Shown piece by piece: positions 40,474-49,609 of a stretch of DNA of 55,377 nucleotides; position 1 is the first letter of the stretch; each line of letters starts with the position of its first letter. The DNA is from CAZLFA01 sp964558665. GTDB taxonomy: Bacteria > Desulfobacterota > Syntrophia > Syntrophales > PHBD01. The stretch spans positions 1 to 55,377 of the forward strand of contig CAZLFA010000019.1 of assembly GCA_964558665.1 (NCBI GenBank), in the 5' to 3' direction. A program made the translations under genes and the position numbers. Under the pieces are notes generated by a model. It did no database searches. It saw only the letters and a program-made list of their open reading frames with translations, and had not been told where the DNA came from.

Positions 40474-41778
40474 ATGAGAAATTACATGCGAAAGATAAGA
40501 GTCGTGTCGGCGGCGTTACTTCTAATCTTTTTGTCAGCCGGCTTGGTGTCCGGAGCTGACGATAAACCCGTCTTTGACATCATACAGGTAAACGCCACCA
40601 TCACGCCGCCGATCGCCGAGTTTATTCTGCAGAGCATCAATGAGTCGGCAAAATCCGGCTCGGAAGGGATTATCATCCAGCTCGACACGCCCGGAGGCCT
40701 TGACCTGGCCATGCGGGATATTGCAAAGGCCTTACTGAATGCCAACATCCCTGTTATTGTCTATGTGTCTCCTCCCGGTGCGAGAGCGGCCTCGGCAGGA
40801 GTGATAATCACGGTCTCTGCGCACGTGGCGGCCATGGCCCCCGGGACCAATATCGGCGCCGCACATCCGGTGGCCATAGGAGTCGGCGGAGGCATGGACA
40901 AGACCATGATGAGGAAGGTCGAAAACGATGCCGTTGCCTATGTCCGGGGAATCGCCAAGAAGAAAGGCCGCAACGAAGATTGGGTTGAAATGGCGGTCAG
41001 AAAAAGCGAATCCATTACAGCCGAAGAGGCGCTGAAACACAATGTGATCGATTTCATAGCATCAGACGTAAACGACCTTCTCAGGCAGATGGACGGCCGG
41101 GAGGTCATGGTCAGCAGCGGCAAAAAGACGATCAGGACAAAAAACGCCGTTATAAATGAAAAGAAGGCCGGGATGAGGCAGAAGATTCTCGCGGCCATCA
41201 GTGATCCCAACATTGCCTATATCCTTTTCCTTATCGGTCTGGCCGGCCTCTATTTTGAGTTTTCGAGTCCTGGTGTAGTCGTACCGGGCATTGTCGGAGG
41301 CATTGCACTGATACTGTCCTTTTTCGCCATGCAGACGCTGCCGGTGAATTACGCCGGAGTGGCTCTAATAATCTTCGCAGTCATACTGTTTATTGCCGAG
41401 GTCAAGGTCAACAGTCACGGCATTCTGACGATAGGCGGTGTGGTCTCGCTTGTCCTGGGCTCACTGCTGCTTTTCGATACATCGGAGCCGTCGCTGCGCA
41501 TATCTTTGGGTGTGATGATTCCCGCTGTGACCATCACGTCTCTTTTCTTTGTCGGGGTAGTCGCTCTCGCCCTCAAAGCACAGTTGAGAAAAAAACTGAC
41601 CGGCAAGGACGGAATGATCGGACAGGAGGGGAAAACGACTACAGAAGTTGAAAAAGAGGGCAAGGTGCTGATCGGCGGGGTTTACTGGGACGCATGGAGC
41701 GACAAACCCATCGATCGGGATGTCGATGTGAAAGTTGTGGACGTCAAGGGGCTTAAACTGAAAATAGAAAAACTATAA
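40474..41778 (+). CDS. NfeD-type membrane protein with ClpP-like serine protease domain
   Basis: This 434-residue protein has a signal peptide, a ClpP-class protease domain (LDTPGG, then ARAASAGVII with the likely nucleophile Ser), a membrane block of about four TMs (about 245-365) and a C-terminal OB-fold NfeD domain (GMIGQEGKTTTEVEKEGKVLIGG). Long NfeD proteins cleave stomatin-like partners; the slipin gene is 20 bases downstream. ATG at 40474 follows GAGGGTG. Confidence 0.92.
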   Translation: MRNYMRKIRVVSAALLLIFLSAGLVSGADDKPVFDIIQVNATITPPIAEFILQSINESAKSGSEGIIIQLDTPGGLDLAMRDIAKALLNANIPVIVYVSPPGARAASAGVIITVSAHVAAMAPGTNIGAAHPVAIGVGGGMDKTMMRKVENDAVAYVRGIAKKKGRNEDWVEMAVRKSESITAEEALKHNVIDFIASDVNDLLRQMDGREVMVSSGKKTIRTKNAVINEKKAGMRQKILAAISDPNIAYILFLIGLAGLYFEFSSPGVVVPGIVGGIALILSFFAMQTLPVNYAGVALIIFAVILFIAEVKVNSHGILTIGGVVSLVLGSLLLFDTSEPSLRISLGVMIPAVTITSLFFVGVVALALKAQLRKKLTGKDGMIGQEGKTTTEVEKEGKVLIGGVYWDAWSDKPIDRDVDVKVVDVKGLKLKIEKL

Positions 41779-41798
41779 AAAGGAATGGAGGCATTTTT

Positions 41799-42551
41799 AT
41801 GGCACTTTCAACAATAGCGACACTGATTATCCTTGTTATTATGTTTCTTTCGGCGGCAATACGTATCCTGAATGAATATGAGAGGGCGGTTATATTCCGT
41901 CTGGGCAGGCTTATCGACGTGAAGGGGCCGGGATTGATTATTCTCATTCCCGTCATCGACAAAATGGTTAAGGTCAGCATGAGGACGGTCACCATGGATG
42001 TTCCCCCTCAGGACATCATCACCAGGGACAATGTCTCCATCAAAGTGAATGCCGTCATCTATTTCCAGGTGATAAACGCCAACTCGGCGGTCGTCGAGGT
42101 GGACAACTACCTCTATGCCACGTCACAGCTTGCACAGACGACATTGCGAAGCGTCTGCGGTCAGGTCGAACTGGATGAAATCCTGTCGGCGCGCGAAAAG
42201 ATCAACCTGCATCTCCAGGGGATTCTGGATAAAGGGACCGAACCATGGGGAATCAAGGTCACCCGTGTTGAAGTCAAGAACATCGACCTTCCCGAAGAAA
42301 TGAAGCGGGCGATGGCCAAACAGGCAGAGGCCGAAAGAGAAAGACGCGCCAAGGTCATCAATGCGGAAGGAGAATTTCAGGCCGCCCAGAAACTTATCGA
42401 AGCAGCAGCCCTTATGGAGACGCAACCGATGTCACTGCAGCTTCGCTACCTGCAGACACTCAATCAGATAACGAGTGACAGAAACTCGACTACGCTCTTC
42501 CCGATTCCGATAGACCTGATCAAGCCTTTTCTGAAACTGGCGGATAAGTAA
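41799..42551 (+). CDS. Slipin/stomatin-like SPFH protein
   Basis: This 250-residue protein has one N-terminal membrane hairpin (LIILVIMFLSAAIRIL), then the SPFH domain (EYERAVIFRLGR, MDVPPQDIITRDNVSIKVNAVIYF) and a helical coiled-coil tail (KRAMAKQAEAERERRAKVINAEGE). It forms membrane microdomain scaffolds. The NfeD partner is directly upstream. The spacing of 20 bases suggests one transcript. Confidence 0.95.
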   Translation: MALSTIATLIILVIMFLSAAIRILNEYERAVIFRLGRLIDVKGPGLIILIPVIDKMVKVSMRTVTMDVPPQDIITRDNVSIKVNAVIYFQVINANSAVVEVDNYLYATSQLAQTTLRSVCGQVELDEILSAREKINLHLQGILDKGTEPWGIKVTRVEVKNIDLPEEMKRAMAKQAEAERERRAKVINAEGEFQAAQKLIEAAALMETQPMSLQLRYLQTLNQITSDRNSTTLFPIPIDLIKPFLKLADK

Positions 42552-42621
42552 ATACAGACACGGCATCAAAGCCGGTTTGCTTTTCTTCTGTGCGCTGACG
42601 GTTGAAAGGAGCTGTTTAAAA

Positions 42622-42945
42622 ATGGAAGAAAGAGAGAAGATGCACATTCTGACGGGCGGGATGATTCTGATTACCCTGGGTGTCCTCATCCTGCTCAACA
42701 GCATGGGTATATACGGGTTCAATGAAAGCTGGCCCATACTTCTGATCATTATAGCCATCGGCACGCTGATACAGCGTGTCAAGGACATCGGCGGCTGGTT
42801 CATTGCTGTCGCAGGCGTCATGTTTTTTGTCGTTCAGAACAAGATTGCCAACATGAACCAGATAGCCTCATACCTGCTTCCTGTTCTTCTGATCCTCGTA
42901 GGTGTCAATATCTTGAGAAAGAACAAGAGCAAGAAACAGGAATAA
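42622..42945 (+). CDS. Small four-TM protein (LiaF-TM/DUF5668-like)
   Basis: This 107-residue protein has about four short transmembrane helices (ILTGGMILITLGVLILLNS, WPILLIIIAIGTLI, WFIAVAGVMFFV, YLLPVLLILVGVNIL) and a Lys-rich end. It resembles LiaF/LiaI membrane domains in the repeated W-P-LL-I pattern. The ATG at 42622 follows AAGGAG; earlier in-frame codons lie before this site. It lies after slipin and may take part in membrane-stress functions (inference). Confidence 0.65.
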   Translation: MEEREKMHILTGGMILITLGVLILLNSMGIYGFNESWPILLIIIAIGTLIQRVKDIGGWFIAVAGVMFFVVQNKIANMNQIASYLLPVLLILVGVNILRKNKSKKQE

Positions 42946-42987
42946 AGAATTCTGCACGATCAAACGTGAATCAACAGTAAAAAATGT

Positions 42988-43692
42988 ATGGCTATTTCCA
43001 CGAGCCTTGATATTCAAGAAAAATTGCCGCAAAACGAAAAACAATCCAAAGAAAGTACCCTGGTTATTTGTGATTTCGACGGGACCATCTGCACCGTGGA
43101 CATGGGCAACATGATCCTGAACCGGTTTACAGAGGAGTCCTGGCAGGATATCGATGACTCGTTTATCAAGGGAGAAATAGGTTCGAGGGTCGCTTACAGC
43201 AGGATTGCCGGGCTCATTAAGGGCAGCAGGCAGGAGATGATGGATTTTGTACTGCGCCATGGGGCAATCGACCCGGGGTTCCGGGATTTTTACGACTACT
43301 GCCGGGGCAGGGGCATAGAAATCAGGATTGTGTCGGACGGCCTTGATTTTTATATCAGCGCCATTATGGCGCATCACGACCTTTCTGAGATCAGATACTA
43401 TTCAAACACGGCAACCTTCGGGAACAACGGCGGCATCCGGATCGGTTTCCCCCACGCCAGGGAAAGATGCGGGAAATGCGGAACATGCAAGCGGTTTGTA
43501 CTGGAGACCTATCGCGCGTCGCATAAGAGGATCATCTATGTCGGCAACGGACTTTCAGATGTATGCCCCTCCGTAGAGGCCGATCTGGTTTTTGCGAAAG
43601 ACATCCTATGGGAGAGATGCATGGAGAACGGAACAGACTGTGTCCGTTATAAAAATTTCCATGATGTGCAGAAATACCTGATGCAGATATAA
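42988..43692 (+). CDS. HAD-superfamily phosphatase, MtnX/PSPase-like
   Basis: This 234-residue protein has the HAD nucleophile motif VICDFDGTICTVD, a C1-type cap, IVSDGLDFYI (motif II), a lysine region and GNGLSDVCPSVEADLVFA (motif III-IV). The order fits the MtnX subgroup of phosphoserine-phosphatase-like enzymes. It also contains a small cysteine cluster CGKCGTC (about residue 160), which is common in this subgroup. The substrate is not certain, as no other methionine-salvage gene is near. Confidence 0.82.
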   Translation: MAISTSLDIQEKLPQNEKQSKESTLVICDFDGTICTVDMGNMILNRFTEESWQDIDDSFIKGEIGSRVAYSRIAGLIKGSRQEMMDFVLRHGAIDPGFRDFYDYCRGRGIEIRIVSDGLDFYISAIMAHHDLSEIRYYSNTATFGNNGGIRIGFPHARERCGKCGTCKRFVLETYRASHKRIIYVGNGLSDVCPSVEADLVFAKDILWERCMENGTDCVRYKNFHDVQKYLMQI

Positions 43693-43702
43693 GAAGATTG
43701 CT

Positions 43703-44212
43703 ATGCGAAAAATGAAAAAAACGTCGATTTTTCTGAAATATTTCACAGCAGCCTGTCTGGTGGTTTCCATTGTTGCCTGCTCAGGAAAGGAGCCTCCCCG
43801 TAAGGAAAGCCTCTGGAGGCTGTATGCACAGTCGGAAGATTACCAGTTTTTTTATGACGCAAACAGCATTGCCACGGATGGCGGGCGGATTGCCAGGGTT
43901 GATGTAAAAAGAACACTGAAGGAAGAGCCGCAGATCATCAATGAAACGAAAAAAGGAATTGCCAGAGAGTTGAAGAAGAGACAAAAGACGGGAATGTCAA
44001 TTCGTGGTTTTGAGAATTTTGAGCATGAAATCATTACCTGTCAGGTTGATTGCAAATCGGGACTTATCCGATTCCTGAAGTCGATTAGTTATGACACCAG
44101 GGGAAACGTACTCGAGACGGTTGTTGTCCCCGACGCTATTCTGAAATGGGAGAAGATAATTCCGGACACAGTAAACGACACATTGCGGCGCTATATATGC
44201 AAAATGCCGTGA
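43703..44212 (+). CDS. Lipoprotein resembling the surface-adhesin E / CNP1-like family
   Basis: This 169-residue lipoprotein has a signal peptide with lipobox VSIVAC (Cys about residue 27). After it comes the conserved start of the family, WRLYAQSEDYQFFYDANSI, and a beta-rich body ending with WEKIIPDTVNDTLRRYIC. The domain is common in proteobacterial exported proteins, with no known enzyme activity. It lies 10 bases after the HAD gene and 21 before the HEAT gene. Confidence 0.65.
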   Translation: MRKMKKTSIFLKYFTAACLVVSIVACSGKEPPRKESLWRLYAQSEDYQFFYDANSIATDGGRIARVDVKRTLKEEPQIINETKKGIARELKKRQKTGMSIRGFENFEHEIITCQVDCKSGLIRFLKSISYDTRGNVLETVVVPDAILKWEKIIPDTVNDTLRRYICKMP

Positions 44213-44233
44213 CATCGATTCAGGGGGTGTCTT

Positions 44234-44842
44234 TTGAAAATCATCAGCATTCTGTGTGCATCATTGTTTGCGGTATTTTTCGCTATTGCCGTATCGGCGG
44301 CAGAGCCTGCATATAAGGGAAAAACAGCGGAACAATGGCTGGAGATGTTAGCCAGTCAGGAAAGTGGTGTCAGCGGCAAAGCCTTTGCCGAACTTACAGA
44401 GGCCGATGCGGACGGTGGCGGTGTCCTGCTGGTTTTCCTGGCAAGTCCTAACCCGGGACTGAGAGGGATCGCCGCCCTGGGGCTGAATCATATGGCGCCG
44501 GGTTACCCGAAAGCCATTCCCGCGCTTACCGAAGCGGTGCTTGATGTCAACCTGAACGTCCGGTACTGGGCATTGTCGGCGCTTAAGAAATATGGAATTG
44601 TCGCACGAAAGGCTATCCCCAACATTATCAAGGCGCTCGAAACCCATCAGGGAACGGGGCCTGCTCTTGACGGTCCGGACCGCTATTACGCAGACGCGCG
44701 CGCTCTTGCCGCGGAGGCGTTAGGCAGTATCGGCTCCGACGCAAAGGCGGCCATTCCCGCCCTGGAAAAGGCTCTTCAGGACCCGTCACCCATAGTACGG
44801 GATGCGGCGAAGATGGCCATAGAGTCGATCAAGGGATTATAA
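44234..44842 (+). CDS. Exported HEAT-repeat protein
   Basis: This 202-residue protein has a signal peptide (to about residue 22, VSAAEP) and about four HEAT/PBS-lyase-like repeats with the pattern GLRGIAALGLNHM, VRYWALSALKKYG and VRDAAKMAIESIKG. It is probably a periplasmic scaffold. The start is TTG at 44234, preceded by GGGGGTG. It lies 16 bases before the WD40-caspase gene, and the two are probably co-transcribed. Confidence 0.78.
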   Translation: MKIISILCASLFAVFFAIAVSAAEPAYKGKTAEQWLEMLASQESGVSGKAFAELTEADADGGGVLLVFLASPNPGLRGIAALGLNHMAPGYPKAIPALTEAVLDVNLNVRYWALSALKKYGIVARKAIPNIIKALETHQGTGPALDGPDRYYADARALAAEALGSIGSDAKAAIPALEKALQDPSPIVRDAAKMAIESIKGL

Positions 44843-44858
44843 ATAACATGAGGAAAAC

Positions 44859-47800
44859 ATGAAAATTAAAGATTTCAGGATGGGACTAAGAATCGTTAAG
44901 GTATGGTTGTTGCCTATACTTCTTCTTTGTGTGATGTTTGCCGGTGTCTCTCATGCGGAGGAAAAACCGGAGATTTTCCCGCAGCTCGGTCAAAGTGGCT
45001 GGATTCAGCGGGTAGCCATGTCGAACGACGGCAAATATTTGCTGACCGGCGACTTCGCGGGGAGCATCATGCTTTGGGATGCCCGGACCGGCCGTGAGAT
45101 AAGGAAATTCAGCAGCCAGTCGCATATCGAAGCTCTTGCCTTTACGCCCGATGGGAAACACGCTGTTTCCAACCACTATGATGCTGTAAAACTATGGGAT
45201 TTGCAGACCGGACAGGAGATATATACCAGCAAGAAGAAGAATTCTGCCGTCACGAGCTCCATCTTCTTTCTTTCCAACGGCAGATACTTCATGGCCTTCG
45301 GGTTCCAAACTCCCGTCCATGTATGGGAAACCGCTACCGGGCGTGAGGTCGGGGGGCTCAGCCTGCCTGATGATTTCCATAAAAGAAGCGGCACAATAAT
45401 CGTTTCTCCCGGCAGCCGTTATGTCCTGACTCAGTTGTATGAGCGGGTGAAAATGAGGCAGGAACCGGCAAAGCTTTGGGATCTGCTAACCGGCAAGGTT
45501 GTTCGGGAATTAAACCGAGCTATTCCCTATTATTCGGTGTTCACAAAGGATGGAAGCAAGATACTGTCTGCCCGCTATGAGGACAACAATATAGAATTAT
45601 GGGATGCCTCCACGGAAAGGGTCTTCTGGTCAAGTAAAGGGCATACAAAGAGCCTCGATTACATCGCCGTATCCGAAAGCGGCGCCATAGCCGTATCGGC
45701 CAGCAAAGACGACGGGACCATGCGGGTATGGGATATGGCAAACGGCAGTCAATTACAGATGATTGCCCTGCCCAAGGGGTTTAAACCGATTATACTGTCG
45801 CCGGACGGCAAAAAGATTGTTCTACTCGACGGGTCTTTTTTCGGCGATCATAAAACGGCCAGGCTTTACGACACGATGAGGGGCAGGGTGATTAAATCAT
45901 TTTCGAAGGAAGAATGTGAGTCGATGTCTTTCACACCCGATGGACGCCTGCTCCTGGTAAAGGTCGGAAAGGTCGCTATCTGGGATGCAGCCGCCGGACG
46001 GAATGTTCAAAGCTTCGAAGGCAGCGGCGAACCGGTGATGGGCATGACCTTCGCGGCAAAACAGAACGTCGCTGCCATCATTGGGGGCAAGAACGTATCC
46101 ATATGGGACGTCGCGGCGGGCAGACGCGTCACCGTCCTGAAGGGACATGAAAAAGTGGTTTCCTCTGCGGTATTTTCACCCGGAACCACAACCCTTGCCA
46201 CGGGGAGCCTTGATAACACGGTGCGCATCTGGGATCTGAAGACGGGCCGACAAACTTCATCCCTTCACGGTCATGCGGGAGGCGTTGTTTCAGTCGCCTA
46301 TTCTCCCGACGGGCGATACATCGCATCGGCGGGCAACGACGCCCTGGTCAAGCTATGGGACAGCACTACCGGCGTACTTCTGAAATCCTTGACCGGCCAC
46401 ATTCAGATGAAGAGCAGAGACATCAATAAATCGTTTACCGGCATTTATAACGTGGCCTTCAGTTCGGACGGGAAGCGGCTGGTTTCCTGCGGCACTGACG
46501 GCGCTATTAAATTGTGGGACGTCATCGCCGGCAAAGAGATCAGAAATCTGCAAGGACAAAAAGAAGATGTTACAGCAGTTGGTTTTTCACCCGACGGACG
46601 TTCCCTCGTCTCGGGCGGCCTGGATGGCAAGGTCAGGATCTGGGATGCTGATTCCGGAAAGGAAATCAAGACGCTGGGCAAGACTGAATTCGGATCCGTC
46701 GACTCTGTCAGTTATTCTCCCGACGGCCGGTATGTCTCCGCTTATGGACACGACGAGATCTCGTATGTATGGGAAGTCGCTTCGGGGAATGAGGTGAGGC
46801 GCTTTTCAGGAACAAAGACCCGACTTGCGGCCATTGGTATCATGAACTCCACTTCATTTTCACCCGACTCGCGATTCCTGTTGACCAATGACGGCTTTGC
46901 GGCGGTCAGCCGTCTCTGGGATATAGCGTCCGGCAGGGAACTGGTACAGTTCATAAGCTTTAATGACGGCGAATGGATTGCTTACACGCCGGAAGGGTAC
47001 TTCAACGCCTCTGCCGATGGCGCACGGCACCTCAACGTCCGGGTTGGCCTCAACGTCTACGGCATAGATCAGTTCTTCTCCCGGTATTTTCGACCGGAGC
47101 TTGTGCAACTGGCTCTGGCGGGAAAGGAAATTCCTAAAGGCGAGTTGATTACGGACATTGCTTCCCGGAAACCGGCACCCGTTGTTCAGATTATATCGCC
47201 TGCTGCACAAAGCTCTGTTGATCGGGACAGCGTGACCGTAACCATCAGGGTAAAGGACGCCGGCGGTGGCATTGGAGCCGTGAATATTTATCTTAATGGT
47301 ACGCAGGTTGCCAACGAGACCAGGTCAGTAATCGTTAAGGGCAGAGAACCGGCCGATGAAAAAACACTTTCTTTCACTATCCCTCTTGTTCAAGGGAAAA
47401 ACGATATCAGGGCGGTTGCCTTTAACAAAGAGAATTCCATGGAATCCAACCCGGCTTTGATTTCCGTTTTCTCAAAGGCGGTCATCCAAAAACCGAATCT
47501 TTATGCTCTGGTGATCGGCATCAATGAATATAAAAATAAGTCTATATCACTCAACTATGCCGTAACCGATGCCATGGAATTTGCGAAGACATTGAAAATG
47601 ACGGCAGCGCCGCTTTTCGAAAAAACAAATATCGAGATTCTAACAACGCCTGCAATGACAACCAAGGAGGCCATTATCAAAGCCTTTGAGGAGATGCGCA
47701 TAAAGGTCAAGCCCAATGATCTGTTCGTTTTCTATGATGCCTCACACGGCATAGTGGACGTGGTTGACAATGAGGAACAGTATTTTTTACTCACGAGTAA

Positions 47801-48272
47801 TGTTCTGCTTCTGTCCTCGCGTCATGTCGGCAAGGATGCCATGGGGCAGAAAGAGTTGGCCAAGCTTATCGGAAGCATTCCCGCCCAGAAGAAGGTCGTG
47901 ATCCTGGACACATGCAACGCCGGTAAAGGCGGCAAGGAAATACAGGTTGCCCTCCTGCAGCAGACGAGAGGTCTCACGGATTCCACGGCTGTAAAACTAC
48001 TGCAAAGAGCCATCGGTTCGGCGGTCTTCTCCGCATCGTCCGATTCCCAGCTTGCGCTTGAAGGGTACAAAGGACATGGACTTTTCACCTTTGTTCTCCT
48101 GGAAGGACTCCGGGGTAAGGCTGATATTAAGAAAGACGGGTATATAACGGTTCTCGGTCTTGCTGATTACGTGGAGGAGAATGTTATCAAACTTTCCGAG
48201 GAGGTGTTTAAACGTCAGCAGACACCGACGATTCAGACAGGAGCAAATTTTCCTATCGGCAAAGTGAAGTGA
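44859..48272 (+). CDS. Exported WD40-repeat protein with C-terminal caspase (C14) domain
   Basis: This 1137-residue protein has a signal peptide (hydrophobic WLLPILLLCVMFAGVSHA, then E), about fifteen WD40 units (about residues 40-700; typical HAGGVVSVAYSPDGRYIASA and VRIWDLKTG), the linker GEWIAYTPEGYFNASADG, an Ig-like domain (about 770-870), and a caspase-like domain (about 880-1130). The catalytic pair is His963 in YDASHGIV and Cys1019 in LDTCNAG. The start NLYALVIGINEYKN and the SASSDSQLA substrate loop fit C14 peptidases. The number of WD40 units suggests two seven-bladed propellers. Its export to the periplasm is unusual for a caspase. Confidence 0.9.
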   Translation: MKIKDFRMGLRIVKVWLLPILLLCVMFAGVSHAEEKPEIFPQLGQSGWIQRVAMSNDGKYLLTGDFAGSIMLWDARTGREIRKFSSQSHIEALAFTPDGKHAVSNHYDAVKLWDLQTGQEIYTSKKKNSAVTSSIFFLSNGRYFMAFGFQTPVHVWETATGREVGGLSLPDDFHKRSGTIIVSPGSRYVLTQLYERVKMRQEPAKLWDLLTGKVVRELNRAIPYYSVFTKDGSKILSARYEDNNIELWDASTERVFWSSKGHTKSLDYIAVSESGAIAVSASKDDGTMRVWDMANGSQLQMIALPKGFKPIILSPDGKKIVLLDGSFFGDHKTARLYDTMRGRVIKSFSKEECESMSFTPDGRLLLVKVGKVAIWDAAAGRNVQSFEGSGEPVMGMTFAAKQNVAAIIGGKNVSIWDVAAGRRVTVLKGHEKVVSSAVFSPGTTTLATGSLDNTVRIWDLKTGRQTSSLHGHAGGVVSVAYSPDGRYIASAGNDALVKLWDSTTGVLLKSLTGHIQMKSRDINKSFTGIYNVAFSSDGKRLVSCGTDGAIKLWDVIAGKEIRNLQGQKEDVTAVGFSPDGRSLVSGGLDGKVRIWDADSGKEIKTLGKTEFGSVDSVSYSPDGRYVSAYGHDEISYVWEVASGNEVRRFSGTKTRLAAIGIMNSTSFSPDSRFLLTNDGFAAVSRLWDIASGRELVQFISFNDGEWIAYTPEGYFNASADGARHLNVRVGLNVYGIDQFFSRYFRPELVQLALAGKEIPKGELITDIASRKPAPVVQIISPAAQSSVDRDSVTVTIRVKDAGGGIGAVNIYLNGTQVANETRSVIVKGREPADEKTLSFTIPLVQGKNDIRAVAFNKENSMESNPALISVFSKAVIQKPNLYALVIGINEYKNKSISLNYAVTDAMEFAKTLKMTAAPLFEKTNIEILTTPAMTTKEAIIKAFEEMRIKVKPNDLFVFYDASHGIVDVVDNEEQYFLLTSNVLLLSSRHVGKDAMGQKELAKLIGSIPAQKKVVILDTCNAGKGGKEIQVALLQQTRGLTDSTAVKLLQRAIGSAVFSASSDSQLALEGYKGHGLFTFVLLEGLRGKADIKKDGYITVLGLADYVEENVIKLSEEVFKRQQTPTIQTGANFPIGKVK

Positions 48273-48337
48273 ATCAGTATTATAACGTAGGCGATAAAAT
48301 GTATTTGATATGATGCCGTGAATCCTTTCAAGGCAAC

Positions 48338-48359
48338 TAACTATCCCGGTCGATAGTTA
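48338..48359. repeat. Short inverted repeat after the WD40-caspase gene
   Basis: TAACTATC and GATAGTTA (8 bp, perfect) enclose CCGGTC. No T-run follows on either strand, so it could be a weak terminator or a protein site. The rest of the 48273-48407 gap shows nothing I can support. Confidence 0.3.
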
Positions 48360-48407
48360 TTACAAAGTCATCAGGATGCAGTAAGATTTCTTCATGGCGT
48401 AGAATAT

Positions 48408-48878
48408 TTATTTTAGACTATTATCTGTTTTTTTCAGATGTCTCATCAGGAAGCTGTCGAGTTTGTTTATAAACACCTGGCAGTCTTTTTTGCCGAATAT
48501 CGCCGGACCGCCGGTCATCATGCCGCTGTCTCTCAGCTCACTCATCAGGTCACGCATCGCCAGCTTGTCCTTGATGTTGTCCTCCGTATAGAGCATGCCG
48601 CGATAATTTAGCGCAAAGGCGCCCCTGGCGACCACCCTGTCGGCCAGAGGAATATCGGCCGTAATCACCAGATCGCCCGGTTCAACCCGTTCCACAATAC
48701 GATCATCTGCTACATCCGGCCCCTCCGGAACAATAATGCTGGAAATAACGGGTGACGCCTTATAGCGCAACGGTTTGTTTGCTACAAAAATCAGGGGTAC
48801 CTGCACGCGGATTACTGCCCTGATCAGGAGATCTTTGGCCGCGCTTGGAAATCCGTCTGCATCGACATAGATCCGCAT
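48408..48878 (-). CDS. YaiI/YqxD (DUF188) family protein
   Basis: This 156-residue protein matches the DUF188 family, which has a NYN/PIN-like fold: MRIYVDADGFPSAAKDLL, GDLVITADIPLADRVVARGA and a conserved C-terminal GGPAIFGKKD. Aspartates near 6-8 and 75 form the presumed metal site. No function is established; nuclease activity is an inference from the fold. It is directly preceded (no gap) by the YwbE-like gene. Confidence 0.88.
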   Translation of the reverse strand: MRIYVDADGFPSAAKDLLIRAVIRVQVPLIFVANKPLRYKASPVISSIIVPEGPDVADDRIVERVEPGDLVITADIPLADRVVARGAFALNYRGMLYTEDNIKDKLAMRDLMSELRDSGMMTGGPAIFGKKDCQVFINKLDSFLMRHLKKTDNSLK

Positions 48879-49076
48879 TCAGGCATCCAGTATCTCTTTG
48901 ACCCTGCCGACAATACCGCTTTGCAGGCGAACCTTGATTCCATGAGGGTGACGGGGTGATTTTTTGAGAATGTCTTTAACGATGCCTTCGGACAGTTTAC
49001 CGCTGCCCTGGTCCTGCTTCTGAACTACGCGCACATGCACACCGGGTTTTATTGAAGATCGATTGTTCTCATTCAT
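48879..49076 (-). CDS. YwbE-like family protein (DUF2196)
   Basis: This 65-residue basic protein matches the YwbE family: IKPGVHVRVVQKQDQGSGKLSEG, the conserved ILKKSPRHPHGIKVRL and GRVKEIL. It is a small beta-barrel-like protein with no clear function. Its stop is adjacent to the DUF188 start, suggesting coupling. No membrane segment is present. Confidence 0.85.
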   Translation of the reverse strand: MNENNRSSIKPGVHVRVVQKQDQGSGKLSEGIVKDILKKSPRHPHGIKVRLQSGIVGRVKEILDA

Positions 49077-49170
49077 CTGTATATCTTAGAAATGGAATCG
49101 CTTTCAAGTCAAGTACGCTCCTCTAAGTCTTTCCCATGTCTCAGATCAGCACCACTTGAAGTGGCCTTTA

Positions 49171-49407
49171 TCATTTTGACGGAACGGCCGCTTTGAACTC
49201 GTCCTTAGTGACTTCCTTGACCTCGGATGACTGCAGTATGACGTCGCTGCCTGTCCGGGCGTCTTTGAATTTGATCGCACCGCTTTTCATCGTGTCATAG
49301 TCTTCCGTGTAATAGCTGTTCTTTGACGTGGGGTCCGTTACTTTGTAATAACCGCCGCATCCGGTTACCAAAGCTGCTAATAAAACACAAAGTAACAATC
49401 TTTTCAT
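49171..49407 (-). CDS. Small lipoprotein
   Basis: This 78-residue protein has a signal peptide with lipobox LVTGC (Cys 17) after MKRLLLCVLLAAL. The mature part GGYYKVTDPTSKNSYYTED and the ending VKEVTKDEFKAAV may form a small beta barrel. It resembles YgdI/YgdR-type lipoproteins only loosely. GGGAGGATTATC precedes the ATG. It is a single gene, with the rubrerythrin gene divergent from it. Confidence 0.7.
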   Translation of the reverse strand: MKRLLLCVLLAALVTGCGGYYKVTDPTSKNSYYTEDYDTMKSGAIKFKDARTGSDVILQSSEVKEVTKDEFKAAVPSK

Positions 49408-49528
49408 TTGATAATCCTCCCTTTTGCTCTGTGATGATAAAATTGCAGATTTAAGAAATACTGTTCATATTAATAAACATACGCGGCATCAAAATATATA
49501 ATTAATGACCCACATGTCAATAAGATTA

Positions 49529-49558
49529 TTGCTGTTGGTATCATAGCTATGGTATATT
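49529..49558 (+). promoter_or_regulatory. Candidate promoter of the rubrerythrin gene
   Basis: TTGCTG (49529-49534) and TATATT (49553-49558, 5 of 6) are 18 bases apart. The leader to the ATG at 49610 would be about 45 bases. No PerR-like dyad was seen. Confidence 0.4.
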
Positions 49559-49609
49559 CATATTTATGACGGAGATATTAACAACAATAAGAATATGGAG
49601 GGATCAATC

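Noticed and set aside
49077..49170. CCACTT-G-AAGTGG inverted repeat as a terminator for the small lipoprotein gene
   Set aside because: The stem is short and no T-run follows on the minus strand.
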